In this document: positions 18,238 to 27,446 of the stretch, piece after piece | How the letters are laid out: every line of letters begins with the position of its first letter | Position numbering within the stretch: position 1 is the first letter of the stretch | Assembly: GCF_000060345.1 (NCBI RefSeq) | Contig: NC_008571.1 | Location: 3,724,501-3,788,500 of the forward strand | Origin: Christiangramia forsetii KT0803 | GTDB lineage: Bacteria > Bacteroidota > Bacteroidia > Flavobacteriales > Flavobacteriaceae | Reading direction: 5' to 3' | Length of the DNA: 64,000 nucleotides | Made by a program: the position numbers and the translations under genes | Notes under the pieces: model-generated | What the model saw: the letters and a program-made list of their open reading frames with translations, nothing else | Told to the model about the DNA's origin: nothing | Database searches by the model: none

Positions 18238-19569
18238 ATGATGAAAAAATATATATATAAAATATTGTTTCTTACTTCGCTTCTTTTGGTAACAAATTCC
18301 TGCGAGGTAGAAGAATATTCCGATTTAAATAATGCGGAAGTAGATGCATTTCAAGATAACCTTACAAGAGGGGACTTACAGGATCTTGTAGGTGGTATTC
18401 TTTATAGTTCCAGAGTTCGTTTAGGAACCTATTTTGACGATACCGGAGTGATAGGTCGCGAATATTACAGATTTTCAGGCTCAGAACCTCGTTTTACAGG
18501 CGATTTACTGGGTAGAGAAGGGCTTATGCTGGATAATAATACCTTTTATATCACTGCTCCATGGGGCGCTCGCTATAGAACGGTTAAAAATGCCAATTTA
18601 ATTCTGGGCTTTTTAGAAGGTCAGGATCTTTCAGCTCAATTTTCTGAAGCTGAATTATCCGGAGCCAGAGGATTTCTAAAAACATTTATTGCCTATGAAT
18701 TACTGTTAAATCTTAATCTTACCTACGAAAATGGGATTCGATTAGATGTAGATGATGAAAATAATTTAGGTCCGTTTGTTTCCAGAACTGAAGCTCTATC
18801 GGGTATTAGATCATTATTGGAAGAAGGTGCCGGCGATTTAGCAAGTGGCGGGGATTCATTTCCTTTTATTCTATCCTCAGGCTTTAGTGAATTCGATTCA
18901 CCAGATTCATTTTTAGAAGCTAATAAAGCAATTTCGGCAAGGGTTGCAGCATATCAGGAAGATTATCCTGCTGTACTATCTTTCTTAGAGGATTCTTTCT
19001 TATCTCTGGATGCTACAGAACTGAATAATGGTATTTTTTATAACTTTTCCCTGGATCAAACTGATATTTCAAATCCATTGTTTTTTGCTGTGGAAGGTTT
19101 AACAGCGGGGAATGCAAGAGTTATGCAACCATCATTTTTAACAGATGCTGAAAGTGGGGACGAAAGATTAGATAAAGTTGCCGAGTTGGATGCGCCAATT
19201 ACGCAGGACAATTTATCTGGAACTTATGCCGTATTCAGATATAAATCCAATACAGATGATATTCCAATTATCCGTAATGAAGAGCTTATACTTCTTTATG
19301 CGGAAGCCAATATTTTTCAAAACCCAGATGAAGCTGTAAGTGCTTTAAATATTATAAGAAACGCGGCTGGTCTTGATGATTATGACGGAGCTACTTCTGA
19401 AACAGCTCTAATTGATGAAATGTTGATGCAGCGAAGGTATTCGCTGTATGCAGAAGGGCATAGATGGATAGATATGAGAAGGTATGATAGATTAGATGAA
19501 TTGCCAACAGACAGGCCGGAAGATGATGTCTTTGTGCAATTTCCAATTCCACTTACCGAGAATCAGTAA
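18238..19569 (+). CDS. SusD/RagB-type nutrient-binding lipoprotein 1
   Basis: A 443-residue surface lipoprotein with lipobox LVTNSC (lipidated C22) and the TPR-like SusD fold. The C-terminal RNEELILLYAEANI...ALNIIRNAAGL and RRYSLYAEGHRWIDMRRY motifs are diagnostic. It caps the barrel of the preceding SusC-like protein. Two consecutive ATGs make the start uncertain by one codon. A strong terminator follows, closing a two-gene unit. Confidence 0.93.
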   Translation: MMKKYIYKILFLTSLLLVTNSCEVEEYSDLNNAEVDAFQDNLTRGDLQDLVGGILYSSRVRLGTYFDDTGVIGREYYRFSGSEPRFTGDLLGREGLMLDNNTFYITAPWGARYRTVKNANLILGFLEGQDLSAQFSEAELSGARGFLKTFIAYELLLNLNLTYENGIRLDVDDENNLGPFVSRTEALSGIRSLLEEGAGDLASGGDSFPFILSSGFSEFDSPDSFLEANKAISARVAAYQEDYPAVLSFLEDSFLSLDATELNNGIFYNFSLDQTDISNPLFFAVEGLTAGNARVMQPSFLTDAESGDERLDKVAELDAPITQDNLSGTYAVFRYKSNTDDIPIIRNEELILLYAEANIFQNPDEAVSALNIIRNAAGLDDYDGATSETALIDEMLMQRRYSLYAEGHRWIDMRRYDRLDELPTDRPEDDVFVQFPIPLTENQ

Positions 19570-19593
19570 TTAAAAGCTCATAATGCTAGAATT

Positions 19594-19624
19594 AAATCCA
19601 CTTCAATTTATTTGAAGTGGATTT
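19594..19624 (+). terminator. Terminator of the first susCD pair
   Basis: Thirteen-bp stem AAATCCACTTCAA / TTGAAGTGGATTT with a 5-base loop and a T-run (ATTTTTTATTTT). Confidence 0.9.
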
Positions 19625-19684
19625 TTTATTTTCAAACCAAACCTAAAATATATCTTCGCAGTCTGAAATTAAAAATAGCAGGCT

Positions 19685-20584
19685 TTGAAAAACCTAAAAT
19701 GGATCTATTTAATCATACTTTCTATAGTTTGGGGAAGTTCTTTTATTCTAATTAAAAAGGCGCTTATTGGTTTAACGGCTATGCAGGTTGGTTCTTTCAG
19801 GATCATATTTGCAGCTATATTTTTGATATTGGTAGGCTTTAAGAGTATTAGCAGGTTAACAGGAAAACAATGGAAATGGATCATAATATCAGGTTTTCTT
19901 GGGTCTTTTTTTCCGGTTTATTTATTTGCCTATGCTGAAACTGAAATAGACAGCGCTATTGCATCTATTCTGAATGCAACCACCCCATTATTAACCCTCA
20001 TTTTTGGAGTCTTATTCTTTCGGGCTGTTTTTACTCAGAATAAAATTCTAGGGGTTATAATAGGATTATTGGGTACAGCCGGACTTATTTTAAGTGGAGC
20101 CAGTATCAATCCAGATCAGAATTATCTCTATTCTCTACTGGTTGTTATTGCTGCAGGATGTTATGCTATGAATGTAAATATCTTAAAGACCCGAATGAGT
20201 GATATTTCGCCTTTGGGGATTGCCGCCGGAAACTTCACTGTACTACTAATTCCTGCACTCGCTTTACTATATTTTACGGGTTTCTTTAGTCTTCCGGAAT
20301 ATACTCAGGAGATTGAATTATCTATACTGTTTGTAGCGATTCTTGGTGTTATTGGAACTGGGGTGGCCATGATCATTTTTAATAAGCTTGTTCAAATAAC
20401 AGATCCGGTTTTTACAACTTCCGTAACCTATACTATTCCTGTAGTAGCCTTGGGGTGGGGAGTTTTGGATGGTGAGATTTTTAGTTTTTGGCAGCTTGTT
20501 TCAGCCTTTGTGATCTTAGTAGGAGTTTTTATAGTGAATAAGTCTAGAAATCTTATTTCCAGGCATAGTAAACAGGCAACATAA
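19685..20584 (+). CDS. EamA/DMT-family permease
   Basis: A 299-residue inner-membrane protein with ten predicted helices arranged as two EamA repeats. LSIVWGSSFILIKKAL at the N-terminus is the classic first helix, and FAYAETEIDSAIASILNATTPLLT is typical of repeat 1. The start is TTG. The family exports small metabolites or amino acids; the substrate cannot be read from the sequence. It is monocistronic between two terminators. Confidence 0.87.
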   Translation: MKNLKWIYLIILSIVWGSSFILIKKALIGLTAMQVGSFRIIFAAIFLILVGFKSISRLTGKQWKWIIISGFLGSFFPVYLFAYAETEIDSAIASILNATTPLLTLIFGVLFFRAVFTQNKILGVIIGLLGTAGLILSGASINPDQNYLYSLLVVIAAGCYAMNVNILKTRMSDISPLGIAAGNFTVLLIPALALLYFTGFFSLPEYTQEIELSILFVAILGVIGTGVAMIIFNKLVQITDPVFTTSVTYTIPVVALGWGVLDGEIFSFWQLVSAFVILVGVFIVNKSRNLISRHSKQAT

Positions 20585-20585
20585 A

Positions 20586-20609
20586 AAAAGCCCCAATCAA
20601 GGGGCTTTT
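20586..20609. terminator. Bidirectional terminator between the EamA gene and the M16 pair
   Basis: Stem AAAAGCCCC / GGGGCTTTT with a 6-base loop and A/T tracts on both sides; serves the two convergent units. Confidence 0.85.
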
Positions 20610-20632
20610 CTATTATCTAACAATTTTGGAAA

Positions 20633-22705
20633 TTACTCCGCATCTACTTTAAAATCTTCTTCGGAAACTCCTTCGTTTACTAAGATTTCAGAAACTTTGA
20701 ATTCAAAAGACTGTGGTCCCATGCTTTGAGCGATCATAAATGGAAACTTAACGCCTTCCACTTCCTGATAATCACTAAACATTGTAGGGATAGTCATAGA
20801 TTGACCACCTTGATTTACAGTTTTCACAGATTTAACTTTCAATCCGCTTTCTACAGAGTAGAAATTCTTGTTGTTTTCATCCATCATAACTACATAAGCG
20901 TCTTTTCCATCAACCTGTTCTATACCATTTACCTTGGCATCGCCAACAGTTAATTCAGGAAACGGAGTAGCTTCAGTCTTAGCAGCTTCAATTTGTTCTT
21001 CGCTATAAGGCATTTTTTGACCCTGAGCCATCACATACCCTGTCTCTCCGTTGAAAACATTCTTGTTCATCACATTTCCATTCATGGAGATAGCTTGAGA
21101 AGACATTCCATTCGTGGTTTGCTTAGCTTCAAGATTTAGTTGCATTCCCTGGATTTCAGCACCGGCCATCATGACTACGCTCTCCACTTTATTCACTGCA
21201 TCTTTACCACCTATAGCATCAATATATTTAGAGAATACTTTCTCAGCTGTTACAGAAGCATCTACTTTCTTAGCTTCCGGCTTTTCTGTCTTTTCACCAA
21301 ATCTATTGTAGTAATTGATTGGAATAGTTTTACCGTTATAAGTCATTTTTTCAAGGTTCTCCAATACATCAGAACCTTTACCTGCAATTACAATTCTAGA
21401 GTTATCTGCCATGAAATATTTCTTAGCAACTCTTTGAACATCTTCTTTGGTTACTTCATCAATCTTTTCAAGATATTCTTCATAGAAGTTATCGTCAAGA
21501 TCTTCAGTTTCAATTTCCATCGCAAAATTAGAAATGGTTGTTGGTTGTTCTAAAGCAAGTACAAAATCTCCGGTAAGTTTTGCTTTTGCATTTGCAAGTT
21601 CACTATCAGTTACCTTCTCATTTCTAATTTTATATACCTCGTCAAGAAATGCCACCACAGAACTATCTGTTACTTCATTTCTAACGCTTGCACTGGCTAC
21701 GAAAGTAGAAGCGTATTTGTCATTTCCTGCACTGGAATATGCTCCGTAGGTGTAACCTTTGTCTTCACGAAGATTTAGGAAAAGTCTGGCTTCACCACCA
21801 CCACCTAAGATCTTGTTTGCAACAAGAACAGGGAAATAATCGCCATCTTTTTTCTTAAGATCTATCGTGTTTACTAATGCGATCTCACTTTGTACAGCAT
21901 TAGGCATGTTAACAAAGTTAATCTCTGTTTTTTCTACATTAGATACCGCTGGCATATTTGCTTTTGGAACTTCAGCTCCTTTCCAGCTAGAAAAACTCTT
22001 TTTTACGAGGTCTTTCACTTCATCTTCATCTACATCTCCAACAATTATTAAATAAGCGCTTTTTGGAGAGAACCATTTGCTGTAATAAGATTTTACATCT
22101 GCAAGTTGAATTGCATTTACAGTTTCTTCAGTAGAAAATTCACCATAAGGGTGGTCTTTACCATATGCAAGTGCAGAGCGAACCCTTCTTGCGTTATAGG
22201 AAACATCTTTTTCACTTTGTTTTAATCCATCAATGGTTCTGGCTTTAGACTTATCAAATTCTTCCTGAGTGAATTCAGGATTAACCATGCCATCTGCCAT
22301 TAACTTTAGAACTTCAGGGAAATACTTTGATAAGGTATTGGCGGTAGCCCCTCCAGAATAGAAGTTAAGTCTTGCCCCAAGAAAATCAACTTTTTCGTTG
22401 AATTCGTCTTTAGACATATTCTTAGTTCCGGTTCCTAAAAGGTCTCCGGTAAGTCCGGAAACCCCGGCTTTAGAACCTTCGAGGTGTGGAGGATTGTCAA
22501 ATCTTAGTGATATACCTACTCTGGGTAATTTATGATTTTCAACAATCATTACCTGTAATCCGTTGTCAAGATCAAAAGTTTCAGGTTCATCAATATTTAC
22601 TTTCGGAGCAGGTCCCGGTTCGGGCATCGTGCTACGGTCTATTTGAGCTGAAACCCCAACAGATATCGTAAGAAACGCTGCTAGAGTTAATATATTTTTT
22701 CTCAT
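20633..22705 (-). CDS. M16 peptidase-like subunit, inactive type, with extra C-terminal domain
   Basis: Exported M16-family protein (signal peptide MRKNILTLAAFLTISVGVSAQ). I take the ATG at 22705; the longer frame begins with TTG at 22714. The position of the zinc motif HxxEH is occupied by SGLTGDLLGTGT near residues 84-94, so it cannot bind zinc in the usual way. The RxDKGYTYG region typical of the non-catalytic partner is present. After about residue 460 comes a fused domain of roughly 230 residues (SKYIDAIGGKDAVNKVESV...) resembling lipoprotein-sorting-type outer-membrane folds. It lies 22 bases after the catalytic subunit, so a heterodimeric periplasmic protease is likely. Confidence 0.88.
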   Translation of the reverse strand: MRKNILTLAAFLTISVGVSAQIDRSTMPEPGPAPKVNIDEPETFDLDNGLQVMIVENHKLPRVGISLRFDNPPHLEGSKAGVSGLTGDLLGTGTKNMSKDEFNEKVDFLGARLNFYSGGATANTLSKYFPEVLKLMADGMVNPEFTQEEFDKSKARTIDGLKQSEKDVSYNARRVRSALAYGKDHPYGEFSTEETVNAIQLADVKSYYSKWFSPKSAYLIIVGDVDEDEVKDLVKKSFSSWKGAEVPKANMPAVSNVEKTEINFVNMPNAVQSEIALVNTIDLKKKDGDYFPVLVANKILGGGGEARLFLNLREDKGYTYGAYSSAGNDKYASTFVASASVRNEVTDSSVVAFLDEVYKIRNEKVTDSELANAKAKLTGDFVLALEQPTTISNFAMEIETEDLDDNFYEEYLEKIDEVTKEDVQRVAKKYFMADNSRIVIAGKGSDVLENLEKMTYNGKTIPINYYNRFGEKTEKPEAKKVDASVTAEKVFSKYIDAIGGKDAVNKVESVVMMAGAEIQGMQLNLEAKQTTNGMSSQAISMNGNVMNKNVFNGETGYVMAQGQKMPYSEEQIEAAKTEATPFPELTVGDAKVNGIEQVDGKDAYVVMMDENNKNFYSVESGLKVKSVKTVNQGGQSMTIPTMFSDYQEVEGVKFPFMIAQSMGPQSFEFKVSEILVNEGVSEEDFKVDAE

Positions 22706-22727
22706 TATTTTCAATTTTTTTGATTTA

Positions 22728-24050
22728 TTATTCTGCCTGATCGCTTGCAGGTAGGTATTCTAATACTACTCTCTGGCTAGGCTTAAGGTACTCGCCTGCA
22801 ACTCTTTTGATATCTTCACGAGTGATAGCGCGATAAATCTCGATCTCATCATTAATAAGATCTGTGTTTCCGTAAAGAAGATAGTTTCGAGCTAAAGAGT
22901 TGGCGATTCCTGCAACACTTGAATTCGAGTTTACGAAACTGTTCTCTGCTTTATTCTGAAGTTTCTGAAAGTCATTTTCAGAAATCATCTCATTTCTAAG
23001 TTTGGCGATCTCTTTTTCAATTTCAGTATTCAAAGTCTCCAGGGAAGTTTCTCCTAGTGGGATTGTGAAAATAAGATACATTCCATAATCTTCCTGCTCA
23101 AGGTTAAAAGCTCCAACCTGTAAGGCTTGTTTTTGCTCATCTACAAGTTTCTTATATAATTTAGAGCTGTTACCATCACTAAGGTAATCTGAAATCATAT
23201 TAAGTACATAAGAATCCTTTTTGGTAAAAGAAGGAGTTCTATATCCTATTACTGAAGCAGGTATTTGGATATTTGTATCATATGCTTTTGCATTGATTTG
23301 CTCTGTGATCGGTTCTTCTTTTGGATAATCTCTGGTGATCTCCTCACCTTTTTCGATAGGTCCAAAATAATCCTTGATCATTTTCTTTGTTTCATCGATT
23401 TTAATATCCCCTGCAACAACTAAAACTGCGTTGTTAGGAACATAATATTTGTCAAAATATGCCTTAAACTCATCAAGAGTTGCAGCATCAAGATCTTCCA
23501 TGTAGCCAACATTCGGATCTTTATATGGATGTTTTACAAACATATTATCCTGCATAGACTGAAGAAGGTTTCCGTAAGGAGAGTTGTCGTAACGAAGTCT
23601 TCTTTCTTCTTTTACAACTTCATTCTGCGTGTCAACACCTTTTTGACCGATGATCGGGTGCATCATTCTTTCAGATTCCATCCAAAGGCCAAGCTCTAAA
23701 TTATTAGATGGGAAAACCTCATAATAATAGGTTCTATCCTGGCTTGTGTTCGCATTGTTGCTTCCACCATTAGAAGCTACGATCTCAAACCATTTTCCAT
23801 TTGGAATGTTTTCTGTCCCTTCAAAAAGAAGATGTTCAAAGAAATGCGCCATTCCGGTTCTACCATCTTCACGGTCTTTTCCACCAACGTGGTACATCAC
23901 AGAGGTTGTAACAACAGGGGCAGAATTATCCTTATGCAGGATCACGTGCAGCCCATTGTCTAAATCATACTCAGAGAATTCAACTTCCTGAGCGAATCCT
24001 ACTAATCCTATAAAGAAAAAGCAGAATAACAGTCTTAGTTTGTTAATCAT
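22728..24050 (-). CDS. M16 zinc peptidase, catalytic subunit
   Basis: A 440-residue insulinase-family protease with signal peptide (MINKLRLLFCFFFIGLVGFAQ). The inverted zinc motif HFFEH (69-73) is intact and the third ligand lies in VVKEERR (E148/E149). RYDNSPYGN and the second, non-catalytic half follow. It degrades peptides, here probably in the periplasm. It precedes the inactive-type subunit in one minus-strand operon, the usual arrangement for two-component M16B enzymes in Bacteroidota. Confidence 0.92.
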   Translation of the reverse strand: MINKLRLLFCFFFIGLVGFAQEVEFSEYDLDNGLHVILHKDNSAPVVTTSVMYHVGGKDREDGRTGMAHFFEHLLFEGTENIPNGKWFEIVASNGGSNNANTSQDRTYYYEVFPSNNLELGLWMESERMMHPIIGQKGVDTQNEVVKEERRLRYDNSPYGNLLQSMQDNMFVKHPYKDPNVGYMEDLDAATLDEFKAYFDKYYVPNNAVLVVAGDIKIDETKKMIKDYFGPIEKGEEITRDYPKEEPITEQINAKAYDTNIQIPASVIGYRTPSFTKKDSYVLNMISDYLSDGNSSKLYKKLVDEQKQALQVGAFNLEQEDYGMYLIFTIPLGETSLETLNTEIEKEIAKLRNEMISENDFQKLQNKAENSFVNSNSSVAGIANSLARNYLLYGNTDLINDEIEIYRAITREDIKRVAGEYLKPSQRVVLEYLPASDQAE

Positions 24051-24143
24051 TTTAAAATAAGTTTTTTCAATTTTAAATATTTGTAACAGTTACGGGTGAA
24101 AAGTTACAGAAATTTGAAGAAAATAAATCAATTATGCGTAATG

Positions 24144-24157
24144 TGTTAAAATTAACA
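24144..24157. repeat. Small inverted repeat between divergent genes
   Basis: TGTTAA-AA-TTAACA, with a third TGTTAA at 24161-24166, in the 168-base gap between the minus-strand M16 operon and the plus-strand DUF4199 gene. It could be an operator or chance in AT-rich DNA. Confidence 0.25.
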
Positions 24158-24218
24158 TGCTGTTAAGGTAAAAACCGCTACAATTTTTAGAAATTTAGAC
24201 TTAAAATCTCAAAATGCT

Positions 24219-24701
24219 ATGGGTAAATTCAGTATTCCTATTAAATATGGGGTTGCGATTGCAGCCGGTTTAATTGCTTATTTTTTAATTTTGTCTCTCT
24301 TTGGGGGTCATGTAAATCCTATTTACAGTTTGTTTAATGGGGTGATCATGGCATATGGTATGTTTGAAGCCATTAAACATTACAGACTACATAAAGGGAA
24401 TAAATTCAAATATCAAAAAGGTTTTATGGCGAGTCTCTTAACGGGATTTAATGCAACCATTATTTTTACTATTTTCTTCGGACTTTATGCGGCAGAATTC
24501 AATCCAGGTTTTTTAGATGACCTTATTAGTGTTTGGATTACCGATTATAATACGAATATAGGTATAGTGCTTTTTGTTGTCGCTGTTATGGGGTTTGCCA
24601 CAAGCTTAGTTCTTACGCTTGCATATATGCAGTTATTTAAACAGTCATGGAACACTAAAGAAGCTAAAAAGCATACTATTTCAGGTAATTCTGAAAAATA
24701 G
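24219..24701 (+). CDS. DUF4199-family membrane protein
   Basis: A 160-residue protein with four hydrophobic helices (about residues 8-28, 32-48, 73-92 and 113-140), matching the DUF4199 architecture common in Bacteroidota. The loop between helices 2 and 3 is basic (KHYRLHKGNKFKYQKGF). The function is unknown. It lies just upstream of the rplU promoter with no terminator between, so read-through is possible. Confidence 0.75.
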   Translation: MGKFSIPIKYGVAIAAGLIAYFLILSLFGGHVNPIYSLFNGVIMAYGMFEAIKHYRLHKGNKFKYQKGFMASLLTGFNATIIFTIFFGLYAAEFNPGFLDDLISVWITDYNTNIGIVLFVVAVMGFATSLVLTLAYMQLFKQSWNTKEAKKHTISGNSEK

Positions 24702-24708
24702 AAAAACC

Positions 24709-24739
24709 TTTGTGAATTAATTAATTAGAATTATATTTG
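24709..24739 (+). promoter_or_regulatory. Promoter of rplU-rpmA
   Basis: TTTG (24709-24712), 19-base spacer, TATATTTG (24732-24739): a near-perfect Bacteroidota sigma-A promoter about 60 bases before the rplU ATG, as expected for a ribosomal operon. Confidence 0.8.
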
Positions 24740-24799
24740 CACCCGCTTGCGTGAAAACGTAAGTTATATTTTATGCATTTTAATAATTAATTATACGCT

Positions 24800-25324
24800 A
24801 TGTACGCAATTGTAGAGATAGCAGGGCAGCAATTTAAAGTTGCAAAAGACCAAAAGGTTTATGTTAACCGTTTAGCAGGAGAAGAAGGAGATAGTATCTC
24901 TTTTGATAAAGTACTTCTTACTGCAGATGGTGATAGTATAACCGTTGGCGCCCCGGCTATAGATGGAGCTCTTGTTGGAGCCAAAATCAATCGTCACTTA
25001 AAAGGTGATAAGGTTATTGTATTCAAAAAGAAAAGACGTAAAGGATACCGTGTTAAGAACGGCCACCGTCAAGCTCTAACAGAGATTCTTATTGAAGGGA
25101 TAGACCTTAAAGGAGGAAAAAAAGCTACTTCAACTAAAAAGGCTGAGCCTAAAAAAGAAGAAGCAAAGAAAGAAACTAAGAAGAGTGATGATGCCAGTTC
25201 TGATAAAAAATCAGAAGACCTTAGCCAGAATACAGTTGTAGAACTTAGAGAAATGGCTAAAGAAAAAGGTGTTGAAGGTTATTCTTCTATGAAGAAAGCA
25301 GAATTGATTGCTGCATTAAGCTAA
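24800..25324 (+). CDS. rplU: 50S ribosomal protein L21 with C-terminal Rho-N/SAP-like extension
   Basis: Residues 1-104 are a normal L21 (MYAIVEIAGQQFKV, KKKRRKGYRVKNGHRQ, LTEILIEGI). They are followed by a Lys/Glu-rich linker (about 106-142) and a helical module, VVELREMAKEKGVEGYSSMKKAELIAAL, that resembles a Rho N-terminal or SAP domain. Total 174 aa compared with ~103 for E. coli L21. The tail probably contacts nucleic acid, but that is inference. The gene is transcribed with rpmA from a strong promoter. Confidence 0.95.
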   Translation: MYAIVEIAGQQFKVAKDQKVYVNRLAGEEGDSISFDKVLLTADGDSITVGAPAIDGALVGAKINRHLKGDKVIVFKKKRRKGYRVKNGHRQALTEILIEGIDLKGGKKATSTKKAEPKKEEAKKETKKSDDASSDKKSEDLSQNTVVELREMAKEKGVEGYSSMKKAELIAALS

Positions 25325-25349
25325 GTTAAACTACTAAAAACGAAATAAA

Positions 25350-25610
25350 ATGGCACATAAAAAAGGAGTTGGTAGTTCCAAGAACGGTAGAGAATCAGAA
25401 TCAAAACGCTTAGGTGTGAAGATTTTTGGTGGACAAGCTGCTATTGCTGGAAATATCATTGTAAGACAAAGAGGTACTGCACATCGTCCAGGTGACAATG
25501 TTTACGCAGGAAAAGATCATACGCTACACGCTAGAGTAGATGGTCTTGTAAAGTTTACAAAAAAGAAAGATGATAAATCTTATGTTTCTATTGAGCCTTT
25601 TGAAGCTTAA
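25350..25610 (+). CDS. rpmA: 50S ribosomal protein L27
   Basis: An 86-residue L27 starting [20 protein letters not shown] with the conserved [15 protein letters not shown] and [13 protein letters not shown] segments. The N-terminus reaches the peptidyl-transferase centre. There is no Firmicutes-type cleavable leader. It lies 25 bases after rplU and is followed by a terminator. Confidence 0.97.
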   Translation: MAHKKGVGSSKNGRESESKRLGVKIFGGQAAIAGNIIVRQRGTAHRPGDNVYAGKDHTLHARVDGLVKFTKKKDDKSYVSIEPFEA

Positions 25611-25633
25611 TTAGAAATAAACTTTTATATAAG

Positions 25634-25662
25634 AACCCTTTCATTATTTTATTGAAAGGGTT
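25634..25662 (+). terminator. Terminator of rplU-rpmA
   Basis: Ten-bp stem AACCCTTTCA / TGAAAGGGTT, 9-base loop, then an uninterrupted run of T. Confidence 0.9.
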
Positions 25663-25717
25663 TTTTTTGCTGTAGAATCATTTTTGTTTAATTTTATACC
25701 ATAAAAGATAAACAAAA

Positions 25718-26014
25718 ATGAGCGTAGTAGATGATTTTCAATTTGATGAAAGACAGGTAGATCGAATTATTGCAATGGCCTGGGAAGATAGAACCACTTT
25801 TGAAGCAATAGAATATCAATTTGGATTAACCGAGAAGCAGGTGATTAAATTTATGAAAGAGCAGATGCATCCTCATAATTGGAGAAAGTGGAGAGCACGT
25901 GTTCAGGGTAGAAAGACAAAACATGAAAAGTTGAGGGGAGATGAAGTGAAAAGATTTAAAAGTAATTCTCAAAGATTAATCACAGGGAATAGAATTTCCA
26001 AGAAGAAATATTAA
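25718..26014 (+). CDS. DUF2805 (TIGR03643-type) protein
   Basis: A 98-residue basic protein with a helix-turn-helix-like N-terminal half (RIIAMAWEDRTTFEAIEYQFGLTEKQVIKFMKEQM) and the conserved HNWRKWRARVQGRKTKHEKLR stretch that marks DUF2805. The look is of a small nucleic-acid-binding protein, but no function is established to my knowledge. It is monocistronic, with terminators on both sides. Confidence 0.82.
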   Translation: MSVVDDFQFDERQVDRIIAMAWEDRTTFEAIEYQFGLTEKQVIKFMKEQMHPHNWRKWRARVQGRKTKHEKLRGDEVKRFKSNSQRLITGNRISKKKY

Positions 26015-26016
26015 AT

Positions 26017-26045
26017 AAAAATCCCCGCCCTACACGGGGATTTTT
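26017..26045. terminator. Terminator between DUF2805 and the convergent LVIVD gene
   Basis: Eleven-bp stem AAAAATCCCCG / CGGGGATTTTT with a 7-base loop; it can act in both directions. Confidence 0.88.
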
Positions 26046-26072
26046 AAAAAAACCAAACAAAAAAAAAGGGAA

Positions 26073-27302
26073 TTAATTTAAATTGAAAGTACTTATTAAA
26101 TTAATCTCGTTTCCCTTATAGGAGTACTGAGAAAGTATATTGTCCCCAACCATAAGTAATCTCTCATCCAGGGGGATTACATCATAGGTGTTAATGTTAT
26201 TGAATTGATCGATATACTCAAGGTTAGGGGTGTTTTCTATTCCGAATATTTTTAAACCGGCACTTCCATCACATACAAAGAGCCAATTATCCTTTACACC
26301 CAGTCCATAGGGACTCACCATGCCGTAGGTACCAACCACTTCAGGCTGAGCTTTATCTGAAATATCAACAATTTCGAGCTGATTCAAATCCTGGCCGCAG
26401 GCATTACCACCACGTATGGTGACATAGGCATAATTGTCTTTAACTACAACAGGATCACATCCAAGAACGTGCTGTAAAAACGAAAGTTTTTCGGGTTTTT
26501 CGGGATTTTCAATGCTATAAATGTACATTCCGGTACTGCTTCCCAGATATAAATGATCTTGATAATTAAAGATAGTTTCTATTTGCCATCCTATATACTC
26601 ATTACTAATCCTGATAGGGTTGGAAGGAGTTGATATATCAAAAGCCGAAAGTGAAGATTCGTCGGCAACATATAAATAATTATCGTTTAAGCTAAATCTC
26701 GCCATACTTCCACCGGTTCCGGTAGTTCCTCCACCGCTATCTCCATTAGCGAATTCGGGCATAGGGGAATCGTCCCTTGCATACTCAATCTTTCTCTTTT
26801 CAATTAAATAACCAATAATTACTTCCTGACTTGGATCAAAACTTGCAAAATCAACGTAGCTAACACCTTCCGGAGCCGTTGCGTAATAGTTAGGGAATAC
26901 ATCCTGAACCCTGCCCACTTCAGAAATTTTATCAATATTGCTTATATCAAAAACAACCAGATCCATTCCGTTATCGGCATAAAGTTTTTCATTCTTTATG
27001 GCGATATCCATATTTCTAGGAATTTTGAGAAATTTGATATTTTGGGGATTAAAAGGATCGGTGTTATCTATAATATGAACACCTTCGTTTTTATCATTAA
27101 TGAAAATATAATCTTTCCAGGCATATATTTTTCCTGATTCCTGTATCGTTCTGGGTTCCTGAACTTTCACCGAAGCTCTAAAGTCTGCGATAGATTGTGT
27201 AACCGGTACTGCAACATTTGAAAGATTAGCTTCTTTATCATCTTCGCAAGATTGGAAGCTGAAAAACATCAATAAGAGTGGAAGGAATAGAAGCTTTTTC
27301 AT
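26073..27302 (-). CDS. LVIVD-repeat beta-propeller lipoprotein
   Basis: A 409-residue lipoprotein (lipobox FSFQSC, lipidated C19) made of repeated blades with VxIID/LxxFDI/LEIVDI-like strands, for example GVHIIDNTDPFNPQ, LVVFDISNI, LSAFDISTPSNP, MYIYSIENPEKP and LEIVDISDKAQPEV. This is the LVIVD pattern of secreted and surface propellers. The role is unknown; such proteins may bind ligands on the cell surface. A Gly-rich loop (SGGGTTGTGGS) interrupts the middle. It is monocistronic. Confidence 0.82.
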   Translation of the reverse strand: MKKLLFLPLLLMFFSFQSCEDDKEANLSNVAVPVTQSIADFRASVKVQEPRTIQESGKIYAWKDYIFINDKNEGVHIIDNTDPFNPQNIKFLKIPRNMDIAIKNEKLYADNGMDLVVFDISNIDKISEVGRVQDVFPNYYATAPEGVSYVDFASFDPSQEVIIGYLIEKRKIEYARDDSPMPEFANGDSGGGTTGTGGSMARFSLNDNYLYVADESSLSAFDISTPSNPIRISNEYIGWQIETIFNYQDHLYLGSSTGMYIYSIENPEKPEKLSFLQHVLGCDPVVVKDNYAYVTIRGGNACGQDLNQLEIVDISDKAQPEVVGTYGMVSPYGLGVKDNWLFVCDGSAGLKIFGIENTPNLEYIDQFNNINTYDVIPLDERLLMVGDNILSQYSYKGNEINLISTFNLN

Positions 27303-27382
27303 TTTAAAACCCGGTTAGTTACTTTGTAGATGCAATTAAAAAGAAAAGGTTGCGTGTATATTTATAATTTTTTTTCTGTCAC

Positions 27383-27413
27383 TTTGTCAGAACTGTCTTT
27401 AGTCCTATCTTTG
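27383..27413 (+). promoter_or_regulatory. Promoter of miaB
   Basis: TTTG (27383-27386), 19-base spacer and TATCTTTG (27406-27413), a full match to the Bacteroidota consensus, 33 bases before the miaB ATG. Confidence 0.8.
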
Positions 27414-27446
27414 CCAATCTAAAAACCGACAGGTTATTAAAGAATT

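Noticed and set aside
21140-21553. 137-codon open frame on the plus strand
   Set aside because: It lies wholly antisense to the M16 inactive-subunit gene, whose protein is full length and conserved; the frame is a shadow.
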